Below, in pieces: positions 21,708-33,109 of a DNA stretch of 64,000 bases. Source of the DNA: Cepaea nemoralis (taxonomy: Eukaryota; Mollusca; Gastropoda; Stylommatophora; Helicidae). Each line of letters begins with the position of its first letter. The stretch's first letter is position 1. Under the pieces are notes generated by a model, which searched no databases, was not told where the DNA came from, and worked only from the letters and a program-made list of their open reading frames with translations. Made by a program: the position numbers and the translations under genes. The DNA is taken from positions 62,001 to 126,000 of the forward strand of contig JACEFZ010001343.1 in NCBI GenBank assembly GCA_014155875.1, given 5' to 3'.

Positions 21708-22160
21708 CAGTGGTTCTCAACATTTTTTGGCCCATTCCCCCCTTCACCATATTTTCAGAACGCCATTCCCCCTTCCCATCAAAAATTTTGGCCCGTTCCC
21801 CCCTTCACCGTATTTTCAGAACGTCATTTCCCCCCCCCCCCCCCTTTCATATTTCCTATCTAAAAATCCCCTCACCCCTACACAGTATACGTAAAAGTGG
21901 AAGGCAAATGTAATAGCATATACTAAAACAAGTCTAGACATCCACATAAAACATGATTTGTGGGTCTACTTACTTTATAAAATGAATTTTAGAAGGACAA
22001 GACATACATAACTGTAAAGTATGAAGGGAAAAACTATGTCAAGTAATCGGTTCTTGTATTAACACGATCTTGAAATGGTCTTCATTCCCCCCCCCCCCCC
22101 TGGAAACCCTGAAATTCCCCCCTGGGGGGGGGGGGATTCCCCACCGGTTGAGAACCACTG
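21708..22160. mobile_element. hAT-type non-autonomous element (453 bp)
   Basis: The ends CAGTGGTTCTCAAC and GTTGAGAACCACTG are perfect inverted repeats of the kind found on many hAT elements. The 8-bp duplication TTCTAGAT flanks it (21700-21707 and 22161-22168), as expected for hAT. Inside are long C tracts near the left end, and C and G tracts near the right end. No transposase coding is present. Confidence 0.92.
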
Positions 22161-22261
22161 TTCTAGATGGACAAACAACATTATTTTGTGTTGAAAGACA
22201 TTTCCTCATAAGACTTACTGATTCACTGCGCAAATATTTTTAATTGTCCACTTTCGTTCAT

Positions 22262-22345
22262 TACCCCAAGTCCATGTTTTCCATGATCTCTTTATAAACC
22301 TTGTTGTCCGACCTTATCTTGACATTTAGGTCACCCATCAGCATT
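22262..22345 (-). pseudogene. LINE endonuclease fragment
   Basis: Reverse-strand translation MGDLNVKIRSDNKVYKEIM matches the GDFNAK-type core of APE-like LINE endonucleases. Very short. Confidence 0.55.
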
Positions 22346-22346
22346 T

Positions 22347-22459
22347 CTAGGGGCACTTATAACATCACATGAAAGATGTACAACAGAGATTAAGAGCAGA
22401 ATATGGCAGGCAAAAGCCGCATTTCAGAAAACGAAGAGTATCTTATGCAATAAGTCGCT
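22347..22459 (+). pseudogene. BovB-like LINE, left part of a split copy
   Basis: Nearly the same as 43180-43290 (ACAACAGAGATTA, GGCAGGCAAAAGCCGCATTT, TCTTATGCAATAAGTC). It ends at AGTCGCT (22453-22459); the copy resumes at AGTCGCT (28411-28417). Confidence 0.75.
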
Positions 22460-22824
22460 GTTTGATAGTCAGTCCAACAAGAGAAGAGCCCACTGGGTCC
22501 GACGGCATGGCAAAATTGTAGCATCCTCAACATTGAAAGTGAGAGAACAACATTCATCGTGGGAGAAGAAATAAACTACATGAACATGCTATACGCCGCA
22601 TTTTCGAGGCTTGGATTCTGAACTCTTGTGTTGGAAGCCGTCCTGTTCGGATGATGAATTTCAGGTAGTGGTCCTACTCATGTAGATCCAGAACTGACCT
22701 GGTGAAGATTGAATGCAGCACTTGTTGAGTGAGCACATTGTTAAGTGATGCCCTTGATAGAGTAGTGCAGAAACTTATCCACCTGCAAAAAGGCCCATTT
22801 GTCTCATAGGAGAGGTAATCTTTA
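22460..22824. other. Left part of an unidentified insertion
   Basis: Unique-looking sequence between the BovB break at 22459 and the LINE tail at 22836. With 28066-28410 it forms the host of the nested LINEs. No coding motif is recognised. Confidence 0.4.
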
Positions 22825-22833
22825 TTTAAACAT

Positions 22834-23001
22834 TTCTTCTTCTTCTTCTTCTTCTTCTTCTTCTTCTTCTTCTTCTTCTTCTTCTTCTTCTTCTTCTTCT
22901 TCTTCTTCTTCTTCTTCTTCTCCTTCTTCTTCTTCTTCTTCTTCTTCTTCTTCTTCTTCTTCTTCTTCTTCTTCTTCTTCTTCTTCTTCTTCTTCTTCTT
23001 C
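22834..23001. repeat. (TTC)n microsatellite, about 168 bp
   Basis: An almost pure TTC array with one TCC interruption near 22921. On the - strand it is the (GAA)n tail of the LINE that follows, greatly expanded compared with the (TTC)5 tail of the sister copy at 25167-25181. Long poly-Ser and poly-Glu frames here are artefacts. Confidence 0.95.
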
Positions 23002-23106
23002 AGCGTTCCGAGTCATTGAGGTTCTTTGCTGCAGATACAAGCCGTCTCCATTGGTCTCTCTGGTGGACCTTCTCTTGCCAGTCGCTGATTCCAAGTGCTT
23101 GTAGGT

Positions 23107-23132
23107 CTGTATATATATATATATATATATTA
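23107..23132. repeat. (TA)n microsatellite
   Basis: About 12 TA units in the 3' UTR of LINE copy A. Copy B has a short non-repetitive segment at the same place (ACATGCATTATC), so the TA run arose in copy A. Confidence 0.9.
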
Positions 23133-24406
23133 TCTCTCCACCGTCTTCTTCTACCTCGGGGTCTACGGCCATTTATTTCCTGAGTGTAAGCGAGTTTTGT
23201 TTCCCTATTATTATATTCCATTCTTTCTATATGCCCCAGCCATTGTAGTCTATTAGCCTTCATGATACCAGTAATTAGAGGGGACTTACAAACAGATCAT
23301 AAATGTCTTTGTTGCTTCTTCTTTTCCACTCTCCACTTTGTGTATCCCTAATGAGTCTAAAGATGCGTCTTAAGACCTTGTTCTCAAAGGTTTGTAACAA
23401 GGCTTCGTCTCCTTTAGTTGTACTCCAGGTTTCAGAGCCATACAGCACAACTGGTCTGATCAGTGTTTTGCAAATTATGATCTTGGCATTTGATTTTAGC
23501 AGATGTTGTATTGCATAGTATATCTTATTTCCAGAGTTGATTCTAGTTTGTATTTCTTCCCTTATGATGTTGGAGCAGTTGAAGATTGTACCCAGGTATT
23601 TGTATGTTTCCGTTCTTTTAATGGTCATATTATCTATTTGTATGTGGCCAGAGTTTTTAGCCATTCCGTCTCTTGAAATTACCATATATTCTGTCTTATC
23701 TTGGTTGATAACCAGCCCCATCTGTTGGGCTTTTTCCTTTAAGTGAGTCAATATTTCCATTGTCTTTTGTTCACTTTGCCCTATAATATCTATATCATCT
23801 GCATAACCAAGCAGCTTGGATGTTCCTCCAATATCACATTCCTCCTTTACCTTCCTTACAACTTTCTCTAGAGCCAGATTGAAGAGTAGCGGTGATAGTG
23901 CATCACCCTGTTTCAAGCCAGATGTTATTTGGAAGGGTCTGATTTCCTGCCCTTTATATGTTACTATATTATAAGTATCTTCCATGCATAGTCTGGTCAT
24001 GTTGATTAACTTCCTTGGTATTCCAAATTCCTGCATAGCATTCCATAGACTATTCCTATGGACACTATCATAAGCCTTTTTAAAATCCACAAAAATGTTA
24101 TGGAGATCTCTTTTATATTCCCAATTTTTCTCGGATATTTGTCGTAAGATAAATATCTGATCTATTGTTGATCTGTTTTGTCTAAAACCTGCCTTGTAGT
24201 CAACTAATATGTCTTCTGAATATGGTTTTAGTCTATTTAGTAATACTGCGGATAGTATCTTATAGTTTGTGGACAGTAGTGATATTCCTCTATAATTTTC
24301 ACTTTGGAACTTGTCTCCTTTCTTAAAGATTGGTATCAATAATGAATTTTTCCAGTCATGGGGTATTCTTCTGTCCTCCAGATTTTTATTATTAGTTCGT
24401 ATAGCT

Positions 24407-25138
24407 GTGGTTGTACACAGTGAGCAGCTGGGGTTGGAATTAAATTGTAGGAAGACACAGGTTATGGTCGTCACTAGGAAGAACGAAGTACCACAATGTA
24501 ATATACAAGTAAATGGGAATATTCTTCAACAAGTGAATCGGTTCAATTATCTCGGAACAGTCATAACATCTGATGGCAGATGCCTTGAAGAGATTAGAAC
24601 AAGAATCGCCATTGCGAAAGTAGCCTTTAGTAAGATGAAAAACATTCTGACCAATAAAATGATGTCAATTGAAACGAGAAAAAGAGTGTTGAGGGGATAT
24701 ATAGAGCCTGTTCTTTTGTATGGATGTGAAACTTGGACAATATGCAGTCAAGCTGAAAAACATCTGATGGCTGCAGACATGTGGTTTCTGAGGAAAATGC
24801 AAAGAATACCATGGACAGATAGAAAAACCAATGACCAAGTACTACAAGAGACAAATGAAAATCGTAGATTGATTTAGATTGATTAGAGAAATTAGACGTA
24901 GACAGTCAAAATTTTTTGGACATGTTATGAGAAGAAATGGACTGGAGAACTTGGTGACAGCTGGCAAGATCGAAGGGAACAGACCAAGAGGAAGACCGAG
25001 AGGAAAATACCTGGATGGCTTGGCCACATGGCATGGACGAGACAGGAACACTGAGCTGATCCACGACTCTGGTGATCGAGTGAAATGGCGAATCATGACC
25101 GCCCACGCTTTCCGGCATGGCACATGATTGATTGATTG
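24407..25138 (+). pseudogene. RTE/BovB-like LINE 3' part inserted into LINE copy A
   Basis: The + strand reads HSEQLGLELNCRKTQVMVV, YLGTVITSDGRCLEEI, YIEPVLLYGCETWT, FFGHVMRRNGLENL and the terminal HGT, then an ATTGATTGATTGAT tail. ATAGCT at 24401-24406 and 25139-25144 is the target-site duplication. A short duplicated segment near 24868-24890 adds a stop. Related to 6210-6808 and 10362-11123. Confidence 0.88.
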
Positions 25139-25166
25139 ATAGCTTTAGATGTAGTGCATGGCCACC

Positions 25167-28054
25167 TTCTTCTTCTTCTTCAGCTTTCCGAGCCATTGAG
25201 GTTCTTTGCTGCAAATACAATCTGTCTCCATTCGTCTCTCTGGTGGACCTTCTCTTGCCAGTCGTTGATTCCAAGTGCTTGTAGGTCTGTACATGCATTA
25301 TCTCTCCACCGTCTTCTTGGTCTACCTCGGGATCTACGGTCATTTATTTCCTGAGTGTAAGCGAGTTTTGTTTCCCTATTATCTTCCATTCTTTCTATAT
25401 GCCCAGCCATTGTAGTCTATTAGCCTTCATGATACCAGTGATTAGCGGGGACTTAAACAGATCATAAATGTCTTTGTTACTTCTTCTTTTCCACTCTCCA
25501 CTTTGTGTATCCCTAATGGGTCCAAAGATGCGTCTTAAAATTTTGTTCTCAAAGGTTTGTAACAAGGCTTCGTCTCCTTTCGTTGTACTCCAGGTTTCAG
25601 AGCCATACAGCACAACTGGTCTGATCAGTGTTTTGTATATTGTGATTTTGGTGTTACGAGATAGCGCCTTTGATTTTAGTAGATGTTGTAGTGCATAGTA
25701 TATCTTATTTCCAGAGTTGATTCTAGTTTGTATTTCTTCCCTTATGATGTTGGAGCAGTTGAAGATTGTACCCAGGTATTTGTATGTTTCCGTTCTTTTA
25801 ATGGTCATATTATCTATTTGTATGTGGCCAGAGTTTTTAGCCATTCCGTCTCTTGAAATTACCATATATTCTGTCTTATCTTGGTTGATAACCAGCCCCA
25901 TCTGTTGGGCTTTTTCCTTTAAGTGAGTCAATATTTCCAATGTCTTTTGTTCACTTTGCCCTATAATATCTATATCATCTGCATAACCAAGCAGCTTGGA
26001 TGTTCCTCCAATATCACATTCCTCCTTTACCTTCCTTACAACTTTCTCTAGAGCCAGATTGAAGAGTAGCGGCGATAGTGCATCACCCTGTTTCAAGCCA
26101 GATGTTATTTGGAAGGGGTCTGATTTCCTGCCTTTATATGTTACTATATTATAAGTATCTTCCATGCATAGTCTGGTCATGTTGATTAACTTCCTTGGTA
26201 TTCCAAATTCCTGCATAGCATTCCATAGACTATTCCTATGGACACTATCATAAGCCTTTTTAAAATCCACAAAAATGTTATGGAGATCTCTTTTATATTC
26301 CCAATGTTTCTCGGCTATTTGTCGTAAGATAAATATCTGATCTATTGTTGATCTGTTTTGTCTAAAACCCGCCTGGTAGTCACCTAATATGTCTTCTGAA
26401 TATGGTTTTAGTCTATTTAGTAATACTGCGGATAGTATCTTATAGCTTGTGGACAGTAGTGATATTCCTCTATAATTTCCACATTGGAACTTGTCTCCTT
26501 TCTTAAAGATAGGTATCAATAATGACTCTTTCCAGTCATGGGGTAATTCTTCTGTCCTCCAGATTTTTATGATTAGTTCGTATAGCTTTAGATGTAATGC
26601 ATGGCCACCTGCCTTTATAAATTCAGCAGCAATTCCATCAGTCCCAGTTGCCTTATTGTTTTTAAGTCGTGTGATTACATATAGGATTTCTTCAAATGTA
26701 GGTTCTTCAATTTGTGGTTCGCATGTTAGAACCTCTTCCTGTGGGAAAATGTTACTTGGAGCTTCACAATTTAGTAATTCAATAAAATATTCTTTCCATG
26801 TGTTGCACATTTCCTCATTGGTATTTATCATATTCCCATTTTTGTCTTTTAAACCATATGTGTTTTGTTGGTGCCCTCGTTTCATTGACTTCAGTTCTTT
26901 AAAAAACTTTCTGGATTCATTTTTCTGGTGATTAGTTTCCATATCTTTGATTATATTACTCATATATTCTCGCTTCTGCTGTCTGACTATTTTTGTAGCC
27001 TCTTTACATTCATTTCTATAATGCTCTTCCTTTTGGATGTTATTGATGTCATTTAACCATACATGTCTGGCATTCTTCTTCCTAATGACTGCTTCTTCAC
27101 ATTTTTGATTGAACCATCTGTTCTTTCTATGCGTGGTTAACACACCGAGACATTCTTCTGCGGTAGATTGAATTGTATTCTTGATGTTCAACCAAGTTTG
27201 GTCAACGCTTTCCTCCGAAGGGTTTTGCAGAGTTTCAAGTTTACATTTTATTTCATCTGTAAATTTCTCTTTGACTGTAATGTCTTGTAGTTTTTCTCTG
27301 TTATATGTTGGGTGTAATCTTTGTAATTTAGTATAGAAAGCTCTCTTAAGTTTTATTTTAAATTTTGCTCCAACGAGGAAGTGGTCACTGTGGCACTCAG
27401 CTCCTCTATAACTTCTGACTTGCTGTATGTTTGATGCATTTCTGTTGTTAATTAAAATATGATCTATTTGATTATAGGTTCTCTTGTCACATGATTTCCA
27501 AGTTTGTTTGTGTATATCCTTTCTTTGTAGTCTGGTACTGCTAATCTGCAGTTCTTTGGCTTCTGCCAGGTTGATGACTCTCCATCCATTATCATTTGAA
27601 GTTGTATGTAGGCTTTCCATACCGGCCACCTTTTATTAGTTTGCTCTCTACCTATTTTTGCATTGAAGTCTCCCAGCAGAATCAGGATGTCCTGTTTAGG
27701 GGTTTCTTCTATGACATCTTCCAGATCATTATAAAAGTCTTCTTTAATATCATCTTCTTTCTCTTCAGTAGGTGCATGTACATTAATCATCGTTATATTT
27801 TTCCATTTACCTTTTATTCGTAATTTACTAATCCTGTCATTAAAAGCTTTAAAGTTTAAAACGTTCCCCCATAACTCTTTTTTGATGACAAATCCTGTTC
27901 CTAATTCATGTTTATTTTGGGTGCTTCCTCCATATATTATAATCATTCCATTTTGCTCTAAAGTACCCTAGTTTTTTTCTGTTATATGTTGGGTGTAATC
28001 TTGATAATTTAGTATAGAAAGCTCTCTTAAGTTTTATTTTAAATTTTGCTCCAA
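25167..28054 (-). pseudogene. RTE-type LINE copy B (endonuclease plus reverse transcriptase, frameshifted)
   Basis: The - strand endonuclease starts near 27946 and has VINVHAPTEE-type and LILLGDFNAKIGRE motifs. A frameshift near 27550-27600 leads to YNQIDHILINNRN and GAECHSDHF in the 744-codon frame at 25395-27629. That frame continues through AGFRQNRSTIDQIFILRQ, FVDFKKAYDSVHRNSLW and LLGYADDIDIIGQ to the C-terminus. The N-terminal part of the endonuclease is missing. The 5' edge carries a second copy of an internal 75-bp segment (27970-28054 repeats 27298-27372). The 3' tail is (TTC)5. TTTAAACATTT at 22825-22835 and 28055-28065 flanks the A+B block. Confidence 0.88.
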
Positions 28055-28065
28055 TTTAAACATTT

Positions 28066-28410
28066 ACCTGCCAAAAATGGAAAGATAATAAAGATCCAAC
28101 TTATAATGTTCTACTCAGACCTGGAACACTAAGACTACAGAACTTACAGCAATTAATTGATAGCCAGAGGGATTCCCAAAGCTAGATGTGGAGAACCCTG
28201 AGTGTAGACAGTTTTTTTTTTTCCAGATCATCCATGCCAGTAAAAGAGGAGTAGCTGTGATTGTACACATTAAATTGGCACATCAATATCTGTTTAATTA
28301 CCATTATATGTTACATCCTTGTTTTATGACAGGAAATTGTAATTTTGAATGCAATTTACCAATTCCAAGTTTGTGTTTATTAAATCATTAAAAAATGAAG
28401 AAAACAAAAT
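28066..28410. other. Right part of the unidentified insertion
   Basis: Continues the host sequence of LINE copy B. It ends in an A-rich run just before the AGTCGCT duplication, which suggests that the insertion was itself a retroposon. No motif is recognised. Confidence 0.4.
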
Positions 28411-28875
28411 AGTCGCTATCAATGAATGTAAGGAAGAGAGTGTTAAAATTCTATATCGAACCAGTTTTGCTGTATGGCAGCGAATCTTGGAATGTAAATG
28501 AACAAATTAGGAAGAACTTAGAAGCAACAGAGATGGTGGTTTTTAAGACGAATGTTGCGAATTCCTTGGACTGCCAGAGTAACTAACAACGATTGCCTGA
28601 ATGAGGCTAATGAAACTAGAACATTATATACAACAATAAGAAAGAGACAAACAGCTTTCTTTGGTCATGTGATGAGAAGAGAGGCATTGGAGAACATGGT
28701 GACAACTGGAAAGATCGAGTGAAAGAGAGGCAGAGGCAGACCAAGAGAAATGCTGGACGGATTGAGACGGTGGCATGAAGGAATATCATCAGCAGTGTTG
28801 ATCCAGAACACCAAAGACCGAGATCTATGGAGAGCCATGAACGCCTACGTCAGCCGGCACGGCACTTGATGATGA
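28411..28875 (+). pseudogene. BovB-like LINE, right part of the split copy
   Basis: Matches 43270-43745: EPVLLYGSESWNVNEQ, an FGHVMRREALENMVTTGK block and the terminal CGGCACGGCACTTGATGATG. It resumes where 22459 stops. Several indels. Confidence 0.8.
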
Positions 28876-29280
28876 TCAGCATTTCAATATTTTTTTTCCC
28901 TATTACCCTTTCTTATTGCCTACAGTGCTTTTGAACCTTCATGAAAGATTTCCCTTTAACTTATTCATCCATATCATTTGTTTGTGCATAACACTGGATC
29001 ACTTTCACGATTACTTTTTTGGGGTTTTTGGTAGCTCTAAATGTTGTTGTTGTTATTGCATATCTCACTGTTTCCCACTCTGTTATTTCTTTGCCGTTTT
29101 TTGGTAGCATGAGGGCTGCCTTCGCTGTGAGGGACATTTTCCTCTATTTTGCAGGAGATCAGCACTGTTTCGCCAACATTTAAAAGCTTTTGTCTACACA
29201 TTTCTATCTTCTTTCGTATAATCCCAATAATCTAATCTCATAATTTGTAATTTCCACTACCACTGGTGCTGCCTGTATAT
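28876..29280. other. Gene-free stretch
   Basis: T-rich sequence with no recognised gene or element. Confidence 0.4.
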
Positions 29281-29281
29281 A

Positions 29282-29360
<79 letters not shown>
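29281..29360. repeat. (AT)n microsatellite, about 75 bp
   Basis: An uninterrupted AT run immediately left of a hAT-type left end. It would extrude as a cruciform easily and may be length-variable. Confidence 0.95.
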
Positions 29361-29396
29361 CAGCTTCGTGTGTCAATTCTGGAGATTCTCCTAGAT

Positions 29397-29760
29397 CAGT
29401 GGTTCTCAACCTTTTTTGGCCCATGCCCCCCCCCCTCCCCCTTACCATATGTTCAGAACGCCATCTCCCCCCCCCCCCCCTTCGAATTTCCTCTCTAGAA
29501 ATCCCCCCCCCCCACCCCACCCACCCTTACAAAGTATACACAAAAATAGAAGCTAAATTTAATCACACATACTAGAACAAGTCTAGAAAGTCTACATAAA
29601 ACGTGATTTGCGTGTCTACTTACGTTATAAAACGAACTTTATTAGGGCGAGAAGTACAGAACTGTAAAATACAGAGGGAAAAACTATATCAAGTAACTGG
29701 TTCTTGTATTAAAGCGTCGCATCATACCTTGTCTAGAAGAACCTTCTTTCTTGTTGGTTG
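29397..29760. mobile_element. hAT-type element lacking its right end
   Basis: The left end CAGTGGTTCTCAACC and C tracts are followed by a body that matches 21900-22060 (AACAAGTCTAGA, AAAACTATATCAAGTAA). No inverted right end is found, so the copy is truncated. Confidence 0.75.
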
Positions 29761-29864
29761 ACTGAATTATTTGTATTTACTGGTTCATATTTCGTTGGAT
29801 TGTACGGCTAAAATTGTCTATAGGCTTGGGTAGTAAGTCCCACGTCAACCATGGCATGGATGAG

Positions 29865-29935
29865 TATCGTTAGCAGAGTTGATCCAGAACCCCAAGGACA
29901 TCTACGCCAGTTGGCAAAGCACATGATACACGGCC
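29865..29935 (+). pseudogene. BovB-like LINE 3' tail remnant
   Basis: Matches the last 70 bases of 40440-43750 (CATGGCATGGATGAGTATCG, GCAGAGTTGATCCAGAACCC) and ends near GCACATGAT. Confidence 0.6.
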
Positions 29936-30056
29936 GTTAATGACCATGGCCTATATGGAAAGTTAAGAACAGTAACTTCGTAACTTACTGGGACCCAGTG
30001 TATGTACATTTTCTAAGGTGGCGTATGTGAGGAGATTGGAGCACTTACACACATAA

Positions 30057-30059
<3 letters not shown>

Positions 30060-30147
<88 letters not shown>

Positions 30148-30152
30148 CGCTC
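30060..30152. repeat. (CT)n(GT)n(GC)n compound microsatellite
   Basis: About 28 CT units, then GT units, then a short GC run. The GT/GC part is alternating purine-pyrimidine and could adopt Z-DNA. Confidence 0.95.
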
Positions 30153-30184
30153 TCAGACCTACAAAAGATTATGGTCCTAATCAT

Positions 30185-30330
30185 TGGCCACAGTTGAGTC
30201 AAGACACCGATATCACGGCATGCGGGCCATTTCCATACTTGCTCCGTCCTCATCTGCAACAGCCAGCGAAGAGTGCTAATACTGATGATACCAGTAGCAG
30301 TTTGATTATATGTAAAGCCTTTCCTCGGAG
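30185..30330 (+). repeat. Dispersed repeat shared with 48860-49010
   Basis: Shares GAGTCAAGA, CATACTT-CTCATCTGCAACAG and CCTTTCCTCGGA blocks with 48860-49010, and in reverse with 9245-9335. Probably the tail region of a SINE family. Confidence 0.55.
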
Positions 30331-30829
30331 TTTTGAGCGTCGGTTAGATCCTCTGGTCACTCCCTGCAGCATCATTCTCTCCAAGTCGTGATGCTCTTCT
30401 CCTTCTTCTACAAGATTTCAAAGGATCTCGCCAACATCTGCCTTATCATGCACCAAAACCCCCCACCAAGGGGCGCAGACCCAGCCAATCTATCCGCCTG
30501 CTTGTAACGGCCACTCCCAGCATGCCCTGGGGGACAAAATCCAACAGAGGCTTTCTATTTGTATTTATTGTCCTGTGGAAGTCTGCCACTCTGCCCGAAG
30601 CATGCCTTTCTTATCATACTTTGTGAGTCTGTTATAATCACGACAAGCGTGTGCTGTTTGTACCAGTGTAGCCAGAGTGTCAACTTGCCCGTAGTATGTG
30701 GACCCTGTGTTCTTTTAGTAACTGTCTCCTGGTAACCAATATTTTAGATCCGATCCGCTACTTGTCCTAACACTTCACATATCCACAGCATGCCCTGCTA
30801 CGGGACAAGTGTATTACGAGTATATTTTT

Positions 30830-31330
30830 CAGAACCAAGCAAGGACGGATAAAGAGAGATTAGGAACGACCAAACATGTTTTCAACATCATGATATCAGT
30901 ATTAATATCTAAGAAATACCCAAAGGTGATACGAAAGTTTGGCTTGCGACCTGACATAGTACCTTCGCTCCTCGTCAGCCAAGCAGCTAACGCTGGTTGA
31001 GCTGACCGTCCCATTCGTATCAAATATTGAGGAGCAGCTATACCTACAAGATAGGGAAGTACGATGACACGGTCGCTAGTCTTAAACTGGAAGGGTACAC
31101 TGTCCAGGCTATTCGCCGTAGAGGTAGGCGCAAGAGGTCTAGTCTCCCACTCCGCGTATGATGTTCTAAAACAAATGGGCATTATAGGACAAGCAAGAAC
31201 TCGGGCACAAAAACAACTGGGTGAGGCAGCCGAAACGGCCTCGTGCTGGCTGCGGAATTGCCGGAACCTGGATGGGACAAGTCTTGAAACTAGTCTGGAC
31301 AAAGTGGTAACTGCAGAACGACTAAACAAT
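30830..31330 (+). pseudogene. Degenerate retroelement coding fragment
   Basis: Frames shift several times. Readable pieces are KERLGTTKHVFNIMI, an LTVPFVSNIEEQ block, AVEVGARGLVSHSAYDVLKQ and QLGEAAETASCWL. The EVGARG block with a following A-E-A-x-S-W/L segment recalls the C-terminal region of a family of invertebrate retroelement polyproteins. I cannot name the clade from this fragment. Confidence 0.4.
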
Positions 31331-31935
31331 CCCTCAACTAGGAACAGAACTTGCAACGTCTCGTATCGACTCCATAGCCTTCCCTCCGAGGGAGGGTAGT
31401 GAATCTAAGGACTGTGCTGTGGGACTGTGCAGTCGTCATTCATGCAAAAAAAAAATGTCTGCCGAAGTCCAACCTCCATATTAGGGCGGTAGATGTCCGT
31501 AATTCGCAATCAGCTGCAGAGACCAAGAGGTGGATTGAAAAACCAAAGGAAGAACCGGCTTCCCAGTAGAAGAAGGAACACGGCAACAGCGACGAATGGG
31601 GGAAGAGGCCGTGGCTGGGGAAGAAGCAGGCTCATCACGACCACAGGTACTAAGGGGCAGGTACAGGATGCAAAGACTCGCCTCACTGAGGGAGGGGTGG
31701 GGATTTGAAAGCGGACATGTTAACAGCTAATGGACAAGCACGATAACAAGGACAACGAAATCGACCGAACGTCTCGCACGGCAGGGGAAAGACGCCCTAG
31801 AGAGTGTTAAGAGGATAAACGGGCCGAAACATTCGAGGAAGGGGGATTATTTCTGCCGATCAGAAGCCCCCTGCCTTGTTTGCTCCGCGGTGGAGATTTT
31901 ATTTTTTAATTTTTTATTGTAGTCTGTTCAGAAAA
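31331..31935. other. Gene-free stretch
   Basis: Purine-rich sequence at 31490-31740 with short chance frames; no element is recognised. Confidence 0.4.
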
Positions 31936-32318
31936 GAATGCCTTCATTCACGATCAGTTTTTTTTTTAATGAAAACTGTCTGTTGCATCATTATGAAAGT
32001 TTTCCTGCCGTCTTATATTTACCCCCCACCCAAGGAATATGTCTTTAATAGGTCCAAAGGCAACTTAAATCATCGAAAGCGGCGACATTCCTTTGATGTT
32101 TTGGCGAAAATATAGTGAATTCATGCTATAGTATGTTCCGATTTGAATGCCTTCATTCACAATCAATTATTTTGAAAACTGTCTGTTGCATCGTTATGAA
32201 ATTTTTCCAGTCCTCTTATATTTACCCCCACCCAAGAAATATGTCTTTGATAGGTCCAAAAACAACTTAAATCATTGAAAGCGGCGACATTCCTTTGATG
32301 TTTTGCTGAACAACTAGT
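31936..32318. repeat. Tandem duplication, about 205-bp unit
   Basis: The segment GAATGCCTTCATTCAC...GCGGCGACATTCCTTTGATG occurs at 31936-32102 and again at 32146-32303 with scattered changes. Confidence 0.85.
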
Positions 32319-32384
32319 GATTTCTCGCTAACAAAGTTATGTTTACGGTAATGGGGACCTGCAAATTCAGATGACACACAAAGG

Positions 32385-33095
32385 CGTATCCGGATTCGAA
32401 TGGGAGTGGGTGCAATGAAAGAAGTAGCTTACAATCGACAGGGTCGGCTGCATTGCACCGGGTTTTTATCCCATATGGCTCAGTTTCTTTCCGCAGCGCG
32501 GAAAGCGTCGCCCAAAGCACGAACTCCGTAGCTCCAGCGACGACCCTCGGGAGTCTCCGGAAAAAAAACCGCACTCTTGAAATGAAGGACGCGGCCCAGA
32601 ATCGAACATAAACCTTCAGAGTCTGAGTCAGACGGCTTGACCACTTCACCACGGAGAATCCCGAGAGGGGTGCAATGTGTAATATTAGTAAAGACAGAGA
32701 ATTTACAGAGGCACGGGGAAAATAATTTGTAAATTAACAGGAAAGTAGAAGGAATATATTTCTTACCTTATTTTTCATTTCCTTTTTGTTTCTTCAGCTG
32801 TTGGTTAATATAGTGTACACAAGTATTCATGTTAGCTTTTTATATTGAGTTCGTGAAAGCTTCCAAATAGCTGTGCGTTAATGTGCGTATGGGGTGACCA
32901 GAAATGATACCGCAATTTAGTCATCATGTCTCCATTTGTAAGGATCTGTTCAGCTGTCTGTGTAGTTTGTTCACACGTACACATGGGTGATAGACCCGCT
33001 TTGAGTCTTCGTGAAAGATTGTCCACTCTGCTGTTTACCGTTCAGAGACGGAACATGATTACTTGTTTTGCACTATGAAAATAGTTGTCAGTGTT
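32385..33095. repeat. Segmental duplication, left copy (contains SINE A at 32420-32658, - strand)
   Basis: Matches 35865-36575 across the SINE and about 430 bp beyond it (AATATTAGTAAAGACAG, ACAGGAAAGTAGAAGGAATA, TGTTCAGCTGTCTGTGTA, TTTACCGTTCAGAGACGGAA). The SINE occupies the same place in both copies, so it was there before the duplication. Confidence 0.85.
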
Positions 33096-33109
33096 TCTTT
33101 TATATTGAG

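Larger units (their letters stand above)
22836..25166 (-). pseudogene. RTE-type LINE copy A, 5'-truncated and interrupted
   Basis: The - strand reverse transcriptase reads NYRGISLLSTNYKILSAVLL, AGFRQNRSTIDQIFILRQ, IFVDFKKAYDSVHRNSLW, SGLKQGDALSPLLFNL, LLGYADDIDIIGQ (catalytic YADD) and VLYGSETWSTTKGDE. It ends in a long GAA tail. The 5' end at 25166 (GGHALHLKL region) abuts the GAA tail of copy B, so A probably inserted into B's tail. A + strand LINE at 24407-25138 interrupts it. It is close to copy B, with small indels (for example a deletion where B has a 'LLKSKALSRNTKI' segment). Confidence 0.88.

Noticed and set aside
22799..23172. Long Ser-rich (+) and Glu-rich (-) open frames
   Set aside because: They are translations of the (TTC)n array, which is the expanded tail of a LINE.
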